The notes under the pieces: model-generated
Seen by the model: only the letters and a program-made list of their open reading frames with translations
Told to the model about the DNA's origin: nothing
Databases searched by the model: none
Made by a program: the position numbers and the translations under genes
Assembly: GCA_964635965.1 (NCBI GenBank)
Contig: CAZWQX010000001.1
Location: forward strand, 1-64,000
Length of the DNA: 64,000 nucleotides
Direction: 5' to 3'
DNA from: JAKVAV01 sp964635965
Lineage (GTDB): Bacteria; Bacteroidota; Bacteroidia; Flavobacteriales_D; Cryomorphaceae
In this document: piece by piece, positions 1 through 9,000 of the stretch
How positions within the stretch are numbered: position 1 is the stretch's first letter
Layout of the letters: each line of letters starts with the position of its first letter

Positions 1-58
1 TCGAACCTAGACTCTTCTGAACCAAAATCAGACGTGTTGCCAGTTACACCATGGGACA
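1..58 (-). tRNA. tRNA-Gln (UUG), cut by the window edge
   Basis: Read on the minus strand, the first 58 bases give the 5' acceptor strand, D arm, anticodon arm and start of the T arm of a tRNA. The anticodon stem TCTGA/TCAGA closes a seven-base loop TTTTGGT, so the anticodon is TTG, for glutamine. The 3' end of the T arm and the acceptor 3' strand lie before base 1 and cannot be seen. A -7 promoter box sits just upstream at 79-86. Confidence 0.9.
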
Positions 59-78
59 TCGTCGTGAAAAACGAGGTG

Positions 79-86
79 CAAATTTA
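79..86 (-). promoter_or_regulatory. Candidate -7 box for tRNA-Gln
   Basis: TAAATTTG on the minus strand is an exact match to the Bacteroidota -7 consensus TAnnTTTG. It lies about 20 bases upstream of the mature tRNA-Gln 5' end. No clear -33 TTG is visible, so this is an inference from the -7 box and its position. Confidence 0.5.
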
Positions 87-162
87 ATAATTTCGTTAAT
101 TAACGCCACTCTCATCCCAAAAAAACCTAATTCTCGTCAAAGCTTTTTAACCACTGCACTTA

Positions 163-197
163 CCTCCCATTGTGGGAGGGTTATTTTCTTATTTTCG
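163..197 (+). promoter_or_regulatory. Promoter with perfect inverted repeat upstream of the DUF2723 gene
   Basis: A TTG at 170-172 is followed after 17 bases by TATTTTCG at 190-197, a TAnnTTCG variant of the Bacteroidota -7 box, giving a short leader before the ATG at 217. The TTG is the loop of a perfect 7-bp inverted repeat, CCTCCCA-TTG-TGGGAGG (163-179). That could be an operator overlapping the -33 region. The T-rich stretch after it makes a plus-strand terminator for something left of the window the alternative. Confidence 0.5.
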
Positions 198-216
198 CAG
201 GCAAATCAGACCTTAG

Positions 217-3200
217 ATGGATTTTAGAAAGCTGAATTTGATTACGGGATGGGGAGTTTTTGCAATCGCAACTCTCGTTTACGTACTGACCATCGAACCT
301 ACCACCAGCTTCTGGGATTGTGGTGAATTCATCACTACCGCCTACAAACTGGAAATTGGCCACCCTCCGGGAGCACCTCTTTTCATGCTGCTCGGTCGGC
401 TTTTTGCCATGTTCGTTCCCGTAGAAATTGTTCCGGTGGCGATTAACGTGCTTTCAGCTTTGAGTTCCAGTTTCACGGTTCTTTTCCTTTTTTGGACTAT
501 CACCCACTTCGCCCGTAAAATGGCGATCAAAGAGGAGGACGATGAGTCTAACAGCGGAAAAATTCTTGCCTCCATGGCAGCGGGTACCGTTGGTGCTTTG
601 GCTTTCACCTTTTCTGATTCATTCTGGTTTTCAGCGGTTGAAGGTGAGGTTTATGCGATGTCATCCCTCTTTACTGCCGCGGTATTCTGGGCAATTTTGC
701 GCTGGGAAAGCCTGAGCGACGGTAAAAGCGAAATGCGCTGGGTTATCGCCATTGCCTACTTAATGGGGCTGTCTATCGGGGTTCACTTACTTAACCTCTT
801 GGCAATCCCCGCAATATGTTTTGTGGTTTACTTCAAGCGTAATCAGCCAACAACAAAAGGAATTGTAATCACGGGACTGGTCTCTCTGGTGATTCTCGGC
901 GTAATCCAATCCGGTATTATCCCTGGTGTAGTTTCACTTGCAGGCAAATTTGAGCTATTCTTCGTGAATAGCCTAGGACTTCCTTTTAATACAGGCGTAA
1001 TCATCTATGCGCTCATAGCCGTGGGAGCCCTTACATACGGATTGATATACACACACCGAAAAAACAAACCCATTTGGAATACCATCGTGCTTTCTGTGAC
1101 GGTGATCATTCTAGGGTATTCCACTTTTGCTACGATCGTTATTCGATCATCGGCAAATACGCCCCTTGACGAGAATAATCCTGAAAACGTTTTTACCCTA
1201 TTATCCTATCTCAATCGGGAGCAATACGGGGATAGGCCACTTCTTTACGGTCACTACTTCAATTCTCCTACAGATCCGCAAAATCCTCGTTTGGATGGAG
1301 ACCCTTTGTATGCCAAGGCATGGACGGTAAAGGCAAGAACAGGCCGAGTTGTAGAGTGGTTCTCTGAACGGTTCGACGCTGAAAAATTCATTTCAGAAGC
1401 AGATCAGCCTTATGAACTGTCTCATGAATATGTTATATCTGATGATAGAAAGGGTTCAGTCGTGAACTACGATTCAAACTTCGAAGCGGTTTTTCCTCGG
1501 ATGTACAGCGCGCAAGCAAATCACGTTCAAGCTTACAAGGAATGGTCAGAATTTAAGGGCAGACCCATTCGGACAGTCGGTCAAGATGGTCAGCCTACCA
1601 TGATTAACAAGCCGACTTTCACCGAGAACATGAGGTTCTTTTTTAACTACCAGTTTAACTTTATGTACTGGCGGTATTTCATGTGGAACTTTGCGGGAAG
1701 GCAGAACGACGTTCAAGGTCATGGAGACTTATTAAGTGGAAACTGGTTGAGCGGAGTTGATTTCATCGATGAACAACGTTTAGGTCGTCAAGACAACCTT
1801 CCAAGCAGTATCACCGGCAATTTTGCCTACAATCATTTCTACATGTTGCCGCTGATTCTAGGTCTCTTAGGACTTCTTTATCAGCTCTATCGCCGACCGG
1901 ACGATTGGTTTGTCACACTTCTACTCTTCTTGCTAACAGGGTTGGCAATTGTGGTTTATCTGAATCAAACTCCTTTCCAACCGAGGGAACGAGATTACGC
2001 CTATGCTGGATCTTTCTATGCCTTTGCCATTTGGATAGGTCTGGGTGTATATGCCTTGTTTGATGCCGCTTATCACATCACGCAAAAACAACTTGCAAAA
2101 ACTGCCGGGGCTGTATTCGGGGCGGGTGCAATTATTTACGGATTTGAAAGCATTCAAGAGAATAGCCACTTTTTCTCCTACTCAATTTTCTACATGGGTG
2201 CCGTTGGTGTCGGGGGTATTGCCTTATTCTATTTGCTTGGTAAATCGGTAAAATCTTCAGTTACCATCGCGGGAATCGCCACTCTTCTAACCTTACCCGT
2301 TCCTATTCTCATGGGTGCAGAAGGCTGGGATGATCACAACCGATCAAATAGATACACCGCCAGAGATTTTGCAGGAAACTACTTAGAAACGTGTGAACCA
2401 AACTCGATTCTTTTCACCAATGGGGATAACGACACTTTCCCTCTATGGTATGCCCAAGAAGTTGAGGGAATTCGAACGGATGTTCGAGTAGTCAACTTGA
2501 GCTTATTGAATACGGATTGGTACATCAACCAAATGAAGCGCAAAGCTTATGAATCCGACCCCGTGCCATTTTCACTGACGGAGACTAAATACCGCCAAGG
2601 AACACGCGACGTCGTTTTAATGGATGAAACCCAGAATCCAAACCGAGTTCCCGTAAATGTGGAAAAAGCTGTAGCCTTTATTGCAAAAGATGAAAATTTG
2701 CGCAGCTTGGGAGGTGGAGCTAAGTTGGCAGTATTGCCCACAAAGAACTTTTACATCCCCGTTGATGTCGATAAGGTAGTAGCTAATGGAACTGTGTCAG
2801 TTGAAGACACCGCCAAAGTCTCAGATCGCGTTGAGTGGAGAATTGACCGAAGTTATTTGGTTAAAAACAACTTAATGCAGCTGGACCTATTGGCAACGAA
2901 TAAATGGGAACGACCCATTTACTTTGCTGTTACCACTGGTCCCGATAGCTATATTAATCTTCAAGACTACTTTGAATTGGAAGGTTTAGCCTATAGATTG
3001 ACACCAATAAAAAGTCCACCAAGTCGTAATCCTAACCTTTACGGTACCGTAAATACGGAGGCGATGTATGACAACGTAATGAACAAATTTAAGTGGGGTG
3101 GAATGGATAGCGAAGGTCAAATCTATATGGATGAGAATAACCTTCGAATGACCAATAATCTGCGTTTGCAATTTGCCAACTTGGCGGAGCAGTTGATCAA

Positions 3201-3606
3201 TGAACAAAAAGAGGAAAAAGCGCTTAACGCCCTCAATAAGTGTTTAGAGGTAATGCCAAACCATAATGTTCCTTTTGATAAGTTAATGGTGCCGATTGCG
3301 GAGAATTATTATGCCTTAGGGGAAAATGAACTGGCAAATGAAATCACGGAAATCGTTTTTGATCGTTACGCTGAAGATTTCGAATACTACATGAGTTTGG
3401 ATCCTAAGTTCGCTTTACAAGTTCAACAAGATATTCAAATGGCATATTCGGTAGTGAGGCGTCTTCGTGATGATGTGGTTTCGCGCTACCCGCAAGGCGA
3501 GTTTGGGGATAAACTTAATGAGCAATTTGAAGTTTTGGATGAAGCGTTTGATGCTAAAATCAAAGAACTCGAAGCCTATAGGTCAAGACCCAGAATGAAG
3601 TTCTGA
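217..3606 (+). CDS. DUF2723 family membrane protein, probable O-mannosyltransferase-like glycosyltransferase
   Basis: This 1129-residue protein has a hydrophobic N-terminal half with many membrane spans and the DUF2723 signature near residues 29-64 (FWDCGEF, then GHPPGAP). A soluble periplasmic-type region follows, and the last ~150 residues look like degenerate TPR helices. The acidic pair WDCGE early in the first loop resembles the catalytic loop of lipid-linked-sugar glycosyltransferases of the PMT type. The human DUF2723 protein TMEM260 is an O-mannosyltransferase, and Bacteroidota O-glycosylate many exported proteins, so a role in glycosylating periplasmic or secreted proteins is a reasonable inference, not something shown here. 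The start ATG follows a -7 box at 190-197. The next gene begins 3 bases after the stop, so the two are likely co-transcribed. Confidence 0.85.
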   Translation: MDFRKLNLITGWGVFAIATLVYVLTIEPTTSFWDCGEFITTAYKLEIGHPPGAPLFMLLGRLFAMFVPVEIVPVAINVLSALSSSFTVLFLFWTITHFARKMAIKEEDDESNSGKILASMAAGTVGALAFTFSDSFWFSAVEGEVYAMSSLFTAAVFWAILRWESLSDGKSEMRWVIAIAYLMGLSIGVHLLNLLAIPAICFVVYFKRNQPTTKGIVITGLVSLVILGVIQSGIIPGVVSLAGKFELFFVNSLGLPFNTGVIIYALIAVGALTYGLIYTHRKNKPIWNTIVLSVTVIILGYSTFATIVIRSSANTPLDENNPENVFTLLSYLNREQYGDRPLLYGHYFNSPTDPQNPRLDGDPLYAKAWTVKARTGRVVEWFSERFDAEKFISEADQPYELSHEYVISDDRKGSVVNYDSNFEAVFPRMYSAQANHVQAYKEWSEFKGRPIRTVGQDGQPTMINKPTFTENMRFFFNYQFNFMYWRYFMWNFAGRQNDVQGHGDLLSGNWLSGVDFIDEQRLGRQDNLPSSITGNFAYNHFYMLPLILGLLGLLYQLYRRPDDWFVTLLLFLLTGLAIVVYLNQTPFQPRERDYAYAGSFYAFAIWIGLGVYALFDAAYHITQKQLAKTAGAVFGAGAIIYGFESIQENSHFFSYSIFYMGAVGVGGIALFYLLGKSVKSSVTIAGIATLLTLPVPILMGAEGWDDHNRSNRYTARDFAGNYLETCEPNSILFTNGDNDTFPLWYAQEVEGIRTDVRVVNLSLLNTDWYINQMKRKAYESDPVPFSLTETKYRQGTRDVVLMDETQNPNRVPVNVEKAVAFIAKDENLRSLGGGAKLAVLPTKNFYIPVDVDKVVANGTVSVEDTAKVSDRVEWRIDRSYLVKNNLMQLDLLATNKWERPIYFAVTTGPDSYINLQDYFELEGLAYRLTPIKSPPSRNPNLYGTVNTEAMYDNVMNKFKWGGMDSEGQIYMDENNLRMTNNLRLQFANLAEQLINEQKEEKALNALNKCLEVMPNHNVPFDKLMVPIAENYYALGENELANEITEIVFDRYAEDFEYYMSLDPKFALQVQQDIQMAYSVVRRLRDDVVSRYPQGEFGDKLNEQFEVLDEAFDAKIKELEAYRSRPRMKF

Positions 3607-3609
3607 TAA

Positions 3610-4221
3610 ATGTATCTCGTTAAAACACCCGAAGTTCTGAAACCCCTAGCAAGTGATTTGCTTTGGAATAAGAGCCGGGAGGAGCGAGTAGTTTACTTGA
3701 CTTTTGACGATGGACCTACCGAAAAAATAACTTTCGAAATTCTATCAATCCTAAAAGATTTCGACGCAAAAGCGACTTTTTTTTGCATCGGCGGAAATGT
3801 AATCAAGTACCCTGAATCATACCAGGCATTGCTCGATGCCGGTCACAAAACGGCCAATCACACCTGGAATCACATGAACGGGTGGGAGTTTTCGGATTAT
3901 TCCTATTACAAGAATATCCTGGAATGTGAAAAGGTGGTTTCCTCCAGGCTTTTCCGTCCGCCATATGGTCGAATTAAAAGAAGCCAAGTAAAAGGATTAA
4001 AAGAGCGTTTTGACATTGTGATGTGGGATGTCCTTACCGCAGATTGGCGTAGTGATGTATCGCCTCAACAATGCCTGAATAACGTCATGGAAAATACCAC
4101 TTCAGGTAGCATTGTTGTTTTTCACGACAGCGAAAAAGCATATAAAAATATGATCTATGCCCTTCCAAAGAGTTTGGAAAGATTGAAGAAAATGGGTTTT
4201 GAATTTGCTGCTTTAGACTGA
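3610..4221 (+). CDS. Polysaccharide deacetylase (NodB-type) family protein
   Basis: The 203-residue protein is a compact NodB-fold carbohydrate esterase 4. Motif 1, TFDDGP, is at residues 31-36 with both aspartates; the metal-binding HxxxH type motif is at NHTWNH, and the RPPYG motif follows. These are the residues used for metal-dependent de-N-acetylation of chitin-, peptidoglycan- or glycan-type N-acetyl sugars. No signal peptide is visible, so it may act in the cytoplasm or on a lipid-linked intermediate. It starts 3 bases after the DUF2723 gene and is probably in its operon, which hints at a glycan precursor as substrate (inference). It converges tail-to-tail with the thioredoxin gene, with one base between. 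Confidence 0.9.
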   Translation: MYLVKTPEVLKPLASDLLWNKSREERVVYLTFDDGPTEKITFEILSILKDFDAKATFFCIGGNVIKYPESYQALLDAGHKTANHTWNHMNGWEFSDYSYYKNILECEKVVSSRLFRPPYGRIKRSQVKGLKERFDIVMWDVLTADWRSDVSPQQCLNNVMENTTSGSIVVFHDSEKAYKNMIYALPKSLERLKKMGFEFAALD

Positions 4222-4222
4222 T

Positions 4223-4519
4223 TCACATTTGCTTTTCAAGCGCTTGGGATAACATGTGTTTTGGCATTGCTCCGGACTGACGCCAAACGGGTTTTCCGTT
4301 CTTGAAAATCATAAATGTCGGAACTCCTCTTACTTGAAATGCTTGTGCCGCTCCTGGGTTTTTGTCGATATCAACTTTTAATATGTGCGCTCTTTCTCCA
4401 ATCTCGGAAGAAAGCTCTTTCAATACCGGGCCCATCGTTTGACATGGACCACACCACTCGGCAAAAAAGTCAACCAATACAGGTTTATCGCCGCTAATAA
4501 TCTCTTTAAATTTTGACAT
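4223..4519 (-). CDS. Thioredoxin
   Basis: A 98-residue single-domain thioredoxin with the classic active site WCGPC at residues 22-26 and a cis-proline region GVPTFMIF later. It would reduce disulfides in cytoplasmic proteins. The reading frame is open further upstream, but the ATG at 4517-4519 gives the normal thioredoxin N-terminus and starts 2 bases after the stop of the rhodanese gene, so I place the start there. No signal peptide is seen. The pairing with a rhodanese suggests joint work in sulfur or redox handling, though the two act on opposite sides of the inner membrane. Confidence 0.93.
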   Translation of the reverse strand: MSKFKEIISGDKPVLVDFFAEWCGPCQTMGPVLKELSSEIGERAHILKVDIDKNPGAAQAFQVRGVPTFMIFKNGKPVWRQSGAMPKHMLSQALEKQM

Positions 4520-4521
4520 CC

Positions 4522-4932
4522 CTAGTCTGTTGTAAGTGTTTTTCCTTCGCGATTCCAAGCATCAATCCCACCTTTGATATCATACACTTTTTCGAATCCG
4601 TTTTCAGTAAGGTAAACCGCCGCTTTATGAGATCTTCCTCCCACTTTACAGTACACCATAACGGGTTGGCTCTTATCAAGATTCTTAACTTCCTCGGTAA
4701 AAGCATCCCACTGCATAAAATCAATATGCTGCGCACCTCCTATGTACCCCTGAAAAACCTCGCCTTTGGTACGGACATCCACCAGCTGTATGCCTCCTTC
4801 GGCAATTAGATCTTCTGCTTGATTTACATCAACCTCAACAATTTGGCCCGTCTCCGTTTGGGCGCCGGTTTCACAAGCACTGAAGAAAAACAAGCCAATA
4901 ATGGAAATAGGAATTAAAAGAAATCGCTTCAT
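4522..4932 (-). CDS. Rhodanese-like domain lipoprotein
   Basis: The 136-residue protein has a signal peptide ending in a lipobox (FSAC, Cys20), followed by one rhodanese domain. The catalytic loop is CKVGGRS, a six-residue loop of the sulfurtransferase type, preceded by the usual VDVRTKGE motif. It should be a lipid-anchored periplasmic or surface protein that carries sulfane sulfur on the cysteine. The frame is open upstream, but the ATG at 4930-4932 gives the proper lipoprotein signal, so the shorter start is chosen. It is followed at 2 bases by thioredoxin. Confidence 0.88.
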   Translation of the reverse strand: MKRFLLIPISIIGLFFFSACETGAQTETGQIVEVDVNQAEDLIAEGGIQLVDVRTKGEVFQGYIGGAQHIDFMQWDAFTEEVKNLDKSQPVMVYCKVGGRSHKAAVYLTENGFEKVYDIKGGIDAWNREGKTLTTD

Positions 4933-5001
4933 GTCTTTTGTATTATCGATTTGCAAAATTAGTGCCATTGACAAGTTGGCGCAGTGACCGAAGTTACCAA
5001 T

Positions 5002-5030
5002 AAAAAAGCCCCTGCTTTTGGCAGAGGCTT
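5002..5030 (-). terminator. Rho-independent terminator of the T9SS operon
   Basis: On the minus strand the stem AAGCCTCTGC / GCAGGGGCTT (one G-T pair, loop CAAAA) is followed by TTTTTTA. It lies about 20 bases after the stop of the last PorP/SprF gene and would end the 15 kb operon. Confidence 0.85.
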
Positions 5031-5051
5031 CGAATAGATTTCTTGGAATAC

Positions 5052-5999
5052 TTAAAAGTATCTCGGGTTCCTGACTTTGACTTCTTCCTTGAAGAAATCG
5101 TAAGTCAGCATTATTTCGTGAGACCCGTTGTGGTATGAGTTCAAATTACTCGAACCAAAGTCATAAGAGTATCCGGCTTGTAAGTGTGGCGTGAAATTAA
5201 ATGACACCATGGCAGCAAAAGAATCTTCGAATCGATAGGCAGCTCCTAACCAAAGCTTCTCCTTGATCAGAAAGTTCGCTGAGACATCGAAGCTTACAGG
5301 TGCACCATTAACCGCTCGAATAATGGTCGATGGTCTGAACATAACGGTACCACTATCTGCACTCAAATTGAATACATAACCAGCCAATAAGTAGTAGTGC
5401 CTGTTGTTCAAATCCTCGGCATCACTTCCTGTGTTGTTGCCACTATTCAACTCGTTCTCAAGGATACTAGGAGAAGATACCCCAACGTAACCTCGGTCAG
5501 AATAGTAGTACGCACCAAATCCGAAATTAGGCAGGAAGTTATTCTCAACATTCCCCATAAATGCCGGATCGTTAACGTCACCCGTAGAAATGCCACTTAG
5601 ATCCGCCTGATGAATTCCGAACCCTGCTCTCAGTGCCAAGGCAAGTTTGGCTTTTTCAGTTGTTTGCATGCGGTAAGCGAAGTCACCCCAAATCCCAGTT
5701 GTATTTGATGGTCCAACGTTATCGTTCTCAACGGTAAAACCCAAACCAATTTTATCACTTGGTAATGGACTGTGAATACTCAGTACCTGAGTTGAGGGTG
5801 CTCCCTCCAGTCCAACCCACTGTTCACGCCAAACGGCAGATGCGGTTAAGGCCTCACGGCTTCCTGCGTATGCAGGGTTGATCACAAGCTGGTTCCACAT
5901 ATACATGGTATATAGCGGCTGTTGCTGTGCCATTGCGTCTACCGTGAATAACATCACAGCTAAACCGAACAGTACTTTTTTAATTTTAGAAAAGCTCAT
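5052..5999 (-). CDS. PorP/SprF family T9SS outer-membrane protein (third copy, operon end)
   Basis: A 315-residue outer-membrane beta-barrel protein. It has a signal peptide cleaved after AMA, then the typical PorP/SprF opening (QPLYTMYMWNQ, NPAYAGS, and REQWVG), with alternating beta-strand segments to a C-terminus in phenylalanine. SprF-type proteins are needed in Flavobacterium johnsoniae for export and surface attachment of partners with a type B sorting domain. A TTG at 6005 extends the frame by two residues, but ATG at 5997-5999 is the better start. It follows the IgGFc-domain protein gene by 22 bases and is the likely partner of that protein. A strong terminator follows. Confidence 0.93.
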   Translation of the reverse strand: MSFSKIKKVLFGLAVMLFTVDAMAQQQPLYTMYMWNQLVINPAYAGSREALTASAVWREQWVGLEGAPSTQVLSIHSPLPSDKIGLGFTVENDNVGPSNTTGIWGDFAYRMQTTEKAKLALALRAGFGIHQADLSGISTGDVNDPAFMGNVENNFLPNFGFGAYYYSDRGYVGVSSPSILENELNSGNNTGSDAEDLNNRHYYLLAGYVFNLSADSGTVMFRPSTIIRAVNGAPVSFDVSANFLIKEKLWLGAAYRFEDSFAAMVSFNFTPHLQAGYSYDFGSSNLNSYHNGSHEIMLTYDFFKEEVKVRNPRYF

Positions 6000-6021
6000 A
6001 GCCAATTATTTAGTCGTTCGT

Positions 6022-9000
6022 TTATCGATTCAGGTAAATAAATCCTTGTCTAGGTTCACTCCCATCTCTCACATCGAGGATGTACCAATAGGTTCCCACG
6101 GGGAGTATTTCTCCTGAATTCAGTCCGGAAGAACCTCTTCCGTCCCAATCATTTGCGTATGGAGCAGCAGAGAATACTTCGGCACCCCATCTATTGAAAA
6201 CTTGTATCGAATTATTCGGGAATTGCTGAAGCAGCCCTGTAATAACCCATTCATCATTTATACCATCACCATTGGGCGAGAAGCCTTCTGGGATACTAAA
6301 CTCATCGGGGCAGTACTCCTCATCGGCATCAACTGTTATCGTAGTTGAAACCTCACCACAAATTTCATCCGTTACCGTGTAGGTGTATTCAAATACTCCT
6401 TCGTTTGAAGGATTTATAACCCCTGCTATTTCATCGCCGTTTTCATTGGTCCATACTCCACCCGGATCGGCTCCTTCAAGGAAGCTAAATAGGTTTTGAG
6501 GACCTTCATTGGCACATATTGTAATGAGGTCATCAAGAGGCTCACCAGAGGAGATTCCCTCAACCACATTTAATGTAACCTCAGTTGATACCACCGGACA
6601 AGGTGATCTGTCAATGGTGTATGTATATGTCTGCTCACCGACCTCCGAAACAATGACGATGTCATCAACATCATTTCCTTCAGAATCTGTCCATGAACCG
6701 TCTTCATCGGCTTCGACCAAGAGTCCGTTCAGGTTAATCTCATCACCATCACAAACCGACTCGGTTCCTAAAGAAATTCCCGAATCAGGTACTGGAACAA
6801 CTGTTACAGTAACATCAGTTGAACGCTCCCCACAAATTTCATTTGAAACCGTGTAAGTCAAAACAAAGTCACCATCTCCTGGAAAGTCAAAGTTTTCGCT
6901 CAGAACAACTCCATCAGCGTCTGTCCAAACCCCTTCTTCATCAGCACCTACCAATAGATCAGCTAATGCAGCCTGGCCTTGATCAAAACAGAATGAAGTT
7001 GTCTCTGCCGGCACACCGGGGTTTGGTTCTTGCGTTACGTTTACGGTAACGGTAGCCGTCTCCGAGGGACACGGAACATTCGTTACTGTATAACTTAGAA
7101 CAAACACTCCCTCATTTACCGGGTCAAATACGTTTGAAATTTCTGTTCCTTGGTCATCAGTCCAAACTCCTCCTTCATCCTCTCCTTCGAGCACTTCAGA
7201 AAGATCTATTGGATCTGTACCCGAACATACATCGATACTCGTTGAAGTTCCGGGAACGGGCACTGGGATGATAGTTACTTCGGTAGTAGTGACCGTCGGA
7301 CATCTTCCTTCTACGGTAAAGGTTACAGTATAAGTACCGGGATCGCTCTCTTGCGGAGTTATTACCCCTGACGTATCATTTATAGCCAAACCTTCAATGT
7401 CCACGGTAAATGTACCCGAGCTAACACCGTCTTGAGTAATCGACTGTGGCTCGTCGCTGATACAGAAACTTTCTGCATCGTATACAAAGTCATTCGGGAA
7501 GAAACAAGTCAAGGTTGGCTCATTCTCACCATCTTCATTTGGTTCACCGTTACCATTTGGATCAGGATTGGTTCCGACGTGGGAGAAATCCTGGCCATTA
7601 AATGGACCCGTCACCCCATCGTTTTCACCTTCATTTATGCTTGTTACCGTAACCTGATTGAAGAAACCATCTTGGGTCGCATTAGTCATGTCAACTCTTA
7701 TAGTCAAGTCAATCGCGTCAGCTGCCAAACCAGGAAGATCTCCCGTTCCGGGCAATAATCTTCGATCATTGATTCCATCAAAGTCAGGATTTAAACCGCC
7801 GGAAAGAATTCCGAACGCTAAAGTGGGAGTTCCGATTAATTCAGCTGTAGCTCCCGCAGGAAGTCCTCCGCCAATATTCTCAATAATCTGAATGTTCTGA
7901 CTCGCGCTTTCAGCGAGGTTTTCAATAAATATCCTGTAGGTGAGATCAAATACTCCAGGTGAAGACTCTTCGAGCACCTGAAGTTCTTTTGCAGCGCCAA
8001 GTGTTGAAGGACAGTAAGGAATATCAAAAGGATTCGAAGGGAAGACAAAACCACAGGCCAAATCAATTCCTTCCACTCTATATTCTCCGGCAAATTCGGG
8101 GAACAAAGTGTTTGAAGTAGCTCCCGGAATGGCATCACCATTGAAATACCATTGGTAAGTATCAAATCCAAAAACCTGTAATACGGCATTACCCGGAATA
8201 CAAGGTATAGAACCACTGATACCTGCACTCAAACCAACCACGGGCTCAAGGGTAAATCCTGAGAAATATCCGGCAGAACCCACTACTCCGTCACGAGTAA
8301 GAAGGGCCACGTTCATCACAGAATCACTCACCAAGTTGACATTATCTGCAGGTGGATCAAAAGCATATGACACCCAATCGGGATTACCTGTTACGGTTTG
8401 CGCTCCTGTGAGAGGTGTTTCACTATCGTTTACGAAAATGTTCGTTCCGGTCTTGGTAATGATATTGATTCTTCCTTCACCATTACCCCCTGCCAAACTA
8501 TTTACGAATGGAAGGTTAACCTCTTTCGCACCAATGCAATTCAACGGTGGAATAAAGCTCAATCCTACGGTAGGTCCGATATTGGAAGCTGAACCTGAAA
8601 CCGTTTGAAAAACATAGACCTTTTCTGTAGCGAGAATGTACAGATTATCATTGGCCGTAAATTTTTCCGTCTCAATAAAGTAGAATTCCCCTTCATCAAG
8701 CACTGCAATAGGATCCGGTTCATCATTTACAAATACCTCCGTTCCATCATCAATGGCCACAACCATTGGACGCTCTGTTGTTTCGTCTCCTAAACCTCGA
8801 ACCAAAATATATTCTTGACCCGTCACATCGGCGGGAGCCAATTGATCGGCACCGATACATTGTCCGTCCGTATTTCCTGAAAGCCAAGATCCCGAATTAC
8901 AAACAATGGGCTTGTCAGAGGTAACTCTGGTACCATTTGCAAGATTAATGGTTGAATCATCATAATCTGCATGATCGACTCCTATTACATAAGACTCAAA

